Shown here piece after piece: positions 5,656-6,891 of a stretch of DNA of 6,891 nucleotides. Source of the DNA: Oscillospiraceae bacterium (GTDB lineage Bacteria; Bacillota; Clostridia; Oscillospirales; Acutalibacteraceae); contig WREG01000105.1 in the NCBI GenBank assembly GCA_009779455.1, positions 1 through 6,891 of the forward strand. Reading direction: 5' to 3'. Every line of letters begins with the position of its first letter. Position 1 is the first letter of the stretch. Both the position numbers and the translations under genes were made by a program. The notes under the pieces were generated by a model, which saw only the letters and a list, made by a program, of their open reading frames with translations, was not told the DNA's origin and ran no database searches.

Positions 5656-6453
5656 ATGACATATTACGACCTGCTTAAAATACCGATTTCCGCTTCCCCT
5701 GCGGAAATAAAATCCGCCTATAGGAAATTGGCGAAAACCTACCATCCCGATATGAACCACGGCAAAAGCGCGAAAGAGCGGACTTACGGCGAGGCGAAAT
5801 TCCGGCAGGTCAAAGACGCTTATGAAATTCTGATCGACGGCGAAAAACGCCGGGAATACGACAGAAAGCTTGAGATAGGGCAAAACCCGCCGAAGCCGCA
5901 AACGAAGCCGACGGCGAAAACATACCCCCAAAGCCCGCAAAGAAACAATAACACGAGGCCCAATCCGCCGCCGCAGTATAGGCCCCCGGTTAGGCCGCAG
6001 CCAAGGCCGGCAGCGAACCCGTCCAGGCCGCAAAGCGCAAAAAGCAAAAACCGCAAGCCGAAAAAGGAAAATATAACAGTATTCGGCTTAATAATCAAAA
6101 TGGGGCTACTGCGGAACGCCGGACGGGGGATTGCCTTTGCTTTTGAATTTTTCGCCATTATTATCGCTTTCGCGTCCCGCAGCGGCTTAGGCATGTTGTC
6201 GATAATCGCCCTCCTTGTCTCATTTTTAGCAATATTATACACCCGCAGCATATTGGCGCCGGTTTTTCGCGCCGTGGTTTTTTTATCCCTGTTCTTTTAT
6301 TCATTCCCGCCGCCTTTTCATTTGTTTTCAGAGATGAATTCGTTTATGAGCGTAGCGGAAAGCAAGCTCGGCATTTTTATTATTGCCCTATGCGTTTTGG
6401 CTTCAAGTATTATGGCGTTTATTTTTAAAAAGGATTATCATTCGCAAAAGTAA
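5656..6453 (+). CDS. Membrane-associated J-domain (DnaJ-like) protein
   Basis: A 265-residue protein in three parts. Residues 1-70 are a complete J domain: YYDLLKI start, helix II with AYRKLAKTYHPD holding the essential HPD at 30-32, and helix III with FRQVKDAYEILIDGEKRREYD. Residues about 75-138 form a low-complexity linker rich in Pro, Arg, Lys, Asn and Gln. Residues about 157-257 are hydrophobic, with about four likely membrane helices (157-174, 178-196, 200-217, 238-257). J domains stimulate the ATPase of DnaK-type Hsp70. There is no zinc-finger or client-binding domain, so this is a class C J protein that would draw DnaK to the membrane. It lies between iolE (36 nt upstream) and the iolA-like gene (21 nt downstream) and is probably cotranscribed. 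The client is unknown. The ATG at 5656 is poorly spaced from its ribosome binding site. Confidence 0.9.
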   Translation: MTYYDLLKIPISASPAEIKSAYRKLAKTYHPDMNHGKSAKERTYGEAKFRQVKDAYEILIDGEKRREYDRKLEIGQNPPKPQTKPTAKTYPQSPQRNNNTRPNPPPQYRPPVRPQPRPAANPSRPQSAKSKNRKPKKENITVFGLIIKMGLLRNAGRGIAFAFEFFAIIIAFASRSGLGMLSIIALLVSFLAILYTRSILAPVFRAVVFLSLFFYSFPPPFHLFSEMNSFMSVAESKLGIFIIALCVLASSIMAFIFKKDYHSQK

Positions 6454-6474
6454 CATAAAGAAGGTGAAATATGA

Positions 6475-6891
6475 ATGGAAAAACTAAAATACTTCATAAA
6501 CAACGAATACCACGAATCAAAAACAAACAAATACACAGACCTCTACAACCCCAGCACGGGCGAAATCACGGGGCAGTCCCCCTGCTGCACAGCAGAGGAG
6601 GTAAACGCTGCAGTGGCCGCCGCGAAGGCCGCCTACCCTGCCTGGTCCGGCACACCGCCCATAAAACGCGCCCAAATTTTATACAAAATGCGCGAATTGA
6701 TAATAGAAAACCTTGAGGAGCTGACCCTGCTTGTGGCCACGGAGCACGGCAAGGTTTGGGACGAGGCCGAAGGGGACGTTTTGAAAGCCAAAGAAGCCAC
6801 AGAGCTGGCCTGTTCCATACCGTCGCTTATGATGGGCGAATCCCTTATGGACGCCTCGTCGGGCTTCGACACCGTGCTTTACCGCGAGCCG
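6475..6891 (+). CDS. iolA: Methylmalonate-semialdehyde dehydrogenase, CoA-acylating, N-terminal part (cut by window edge)
   Basis: The first 139 residues of an aldehyde dehydrogenase normally about 485-500 residues long; the frame is open to the right edge. FINNEY and DLYNPSTGEI (22-31) are typical of the superfamily N-terminus, as are the AAYPAWS (52-58) and RAQILYKMRELI (65-76) segments. IPSLMMGESLMDASSGFDTV (115-134), followed by LYREP, is characteristic of the MmsA/IolA branch. Such enzymes convert malonate or methylmalonate semialdehyde, NAD and CoA to acetyl- or propionyl-CoA and CO2, the last step of inositol breakdown. The catalytic Cys and Glu lie outside the window. The ATG at 6475 has AAGGTG (6461-6466) 8 nt upstream. 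An ATG at 6471 opens a different, shadow frame. With iolE upstream, IolA is favoured over the valine-pathway MmsA. Confidence 0.92.
   Translation, partial: MEKLKYFINNEYHESKTNKYTDLYNPSTGEITGQSPCCTAEEVNAAVAAAKAAYPAWSGTPPIKRAQILYKMRELIIENLEELTLLVATEHGKVWDEAEGDVLKAKEATELACSIPSLMMGESLMDASSGFDTVLYREP

Noticed and set aside
5329..6033. 234-residue Arg- and Phe-rich minus-strand frame across iolE and the J gene
   Set aside because: It spans two well-supported genes in antisense. Its Arg-rich part is simply the reverse of the proline linker codons.
5866..6075. Low-complexity Pro/Lys/Arg codons as a possible tandem DNA repeat or CRISPR-like array
   Set aside because: No unit recurs with a fixed period; it is an irregular disordered linker.
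5820..6251. 143-residue Gly-rich minus-strand frame
   Set aside because: Gly and Leu runs come from reading the proline-rich linker and hydrophobic helices of the J protein in reverse; there is no independent support.
6471..6716. 81-residue frame starting at the ATG at 6471
   Set aside because: It runs out of frame through the dehydrogenase gene, which starts 4 nt later and has strong family similarity.

Overview
The window looks like chromosomal DNA from a Gram-positive anaerobe of the Bacillota, most likely class Clostridia. Four things point that way: strong AGGAGG-type ribosome binding sites, a lipoprotein with a lipobox, a solitary ECF-type vitamin S component under a cobalamin riboswitch, and tight inositol-type gene spacing. 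Coding DNA is fairly GC-rich and the intergenic DNA is strongly AT-rich. The genus cannot be named from this sequence alone.

Layout. (1) 1-708, minus strand: N-terminal 236 residues of a gamma-glutamyltranspeptidase-family enzyme without a signal peptide (YwrD-like), cut by the left edge, with a consensus promoter at 737-765. (2) 818-2196, plus strand: a second consensus promoter, a long cobalamin riboswitch leader, a DUF4430 (transcobalamin C-terminal-like) lipoprotein, an overlapping ECF transporter S component, and a terminator that can work in both directions. This is a self-contained B12-repressed corrinoid acquisition unit. It lacks the ECF ATPase and EcfT genes, which are presumably shared and encoded elsewhere. 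(3) 2290-4449, minus strand: a DUF2804 protein followed by a membrane-anchored alpha/beta hydrolase, separated by a near-perfect 47-bp inverted repeat that includes the first gene's stop codon. (4) 4584-6891, plus strand: an extended -10 promoter, then iolE (inosose dehydratase), a J-domain protein with a proline-rich linker and several predicted membrane helices, and the start of a CoA-acylating methylmalonate-semialdehyde dehydrogenase (iolA/mmsA). The last is cut by the right edge. The flanking pair points to a myo-inositol catabolic operon.

The two most interesting points are the riboswitch-controlled lipoprotein plus S-component pair, a candidate surface-capture route for a corrinoid, and the membrane J-domain protein placed between two inositol catabolism genes. 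No CRISPR array, tRNA, rRNA or transposase gene was seen.
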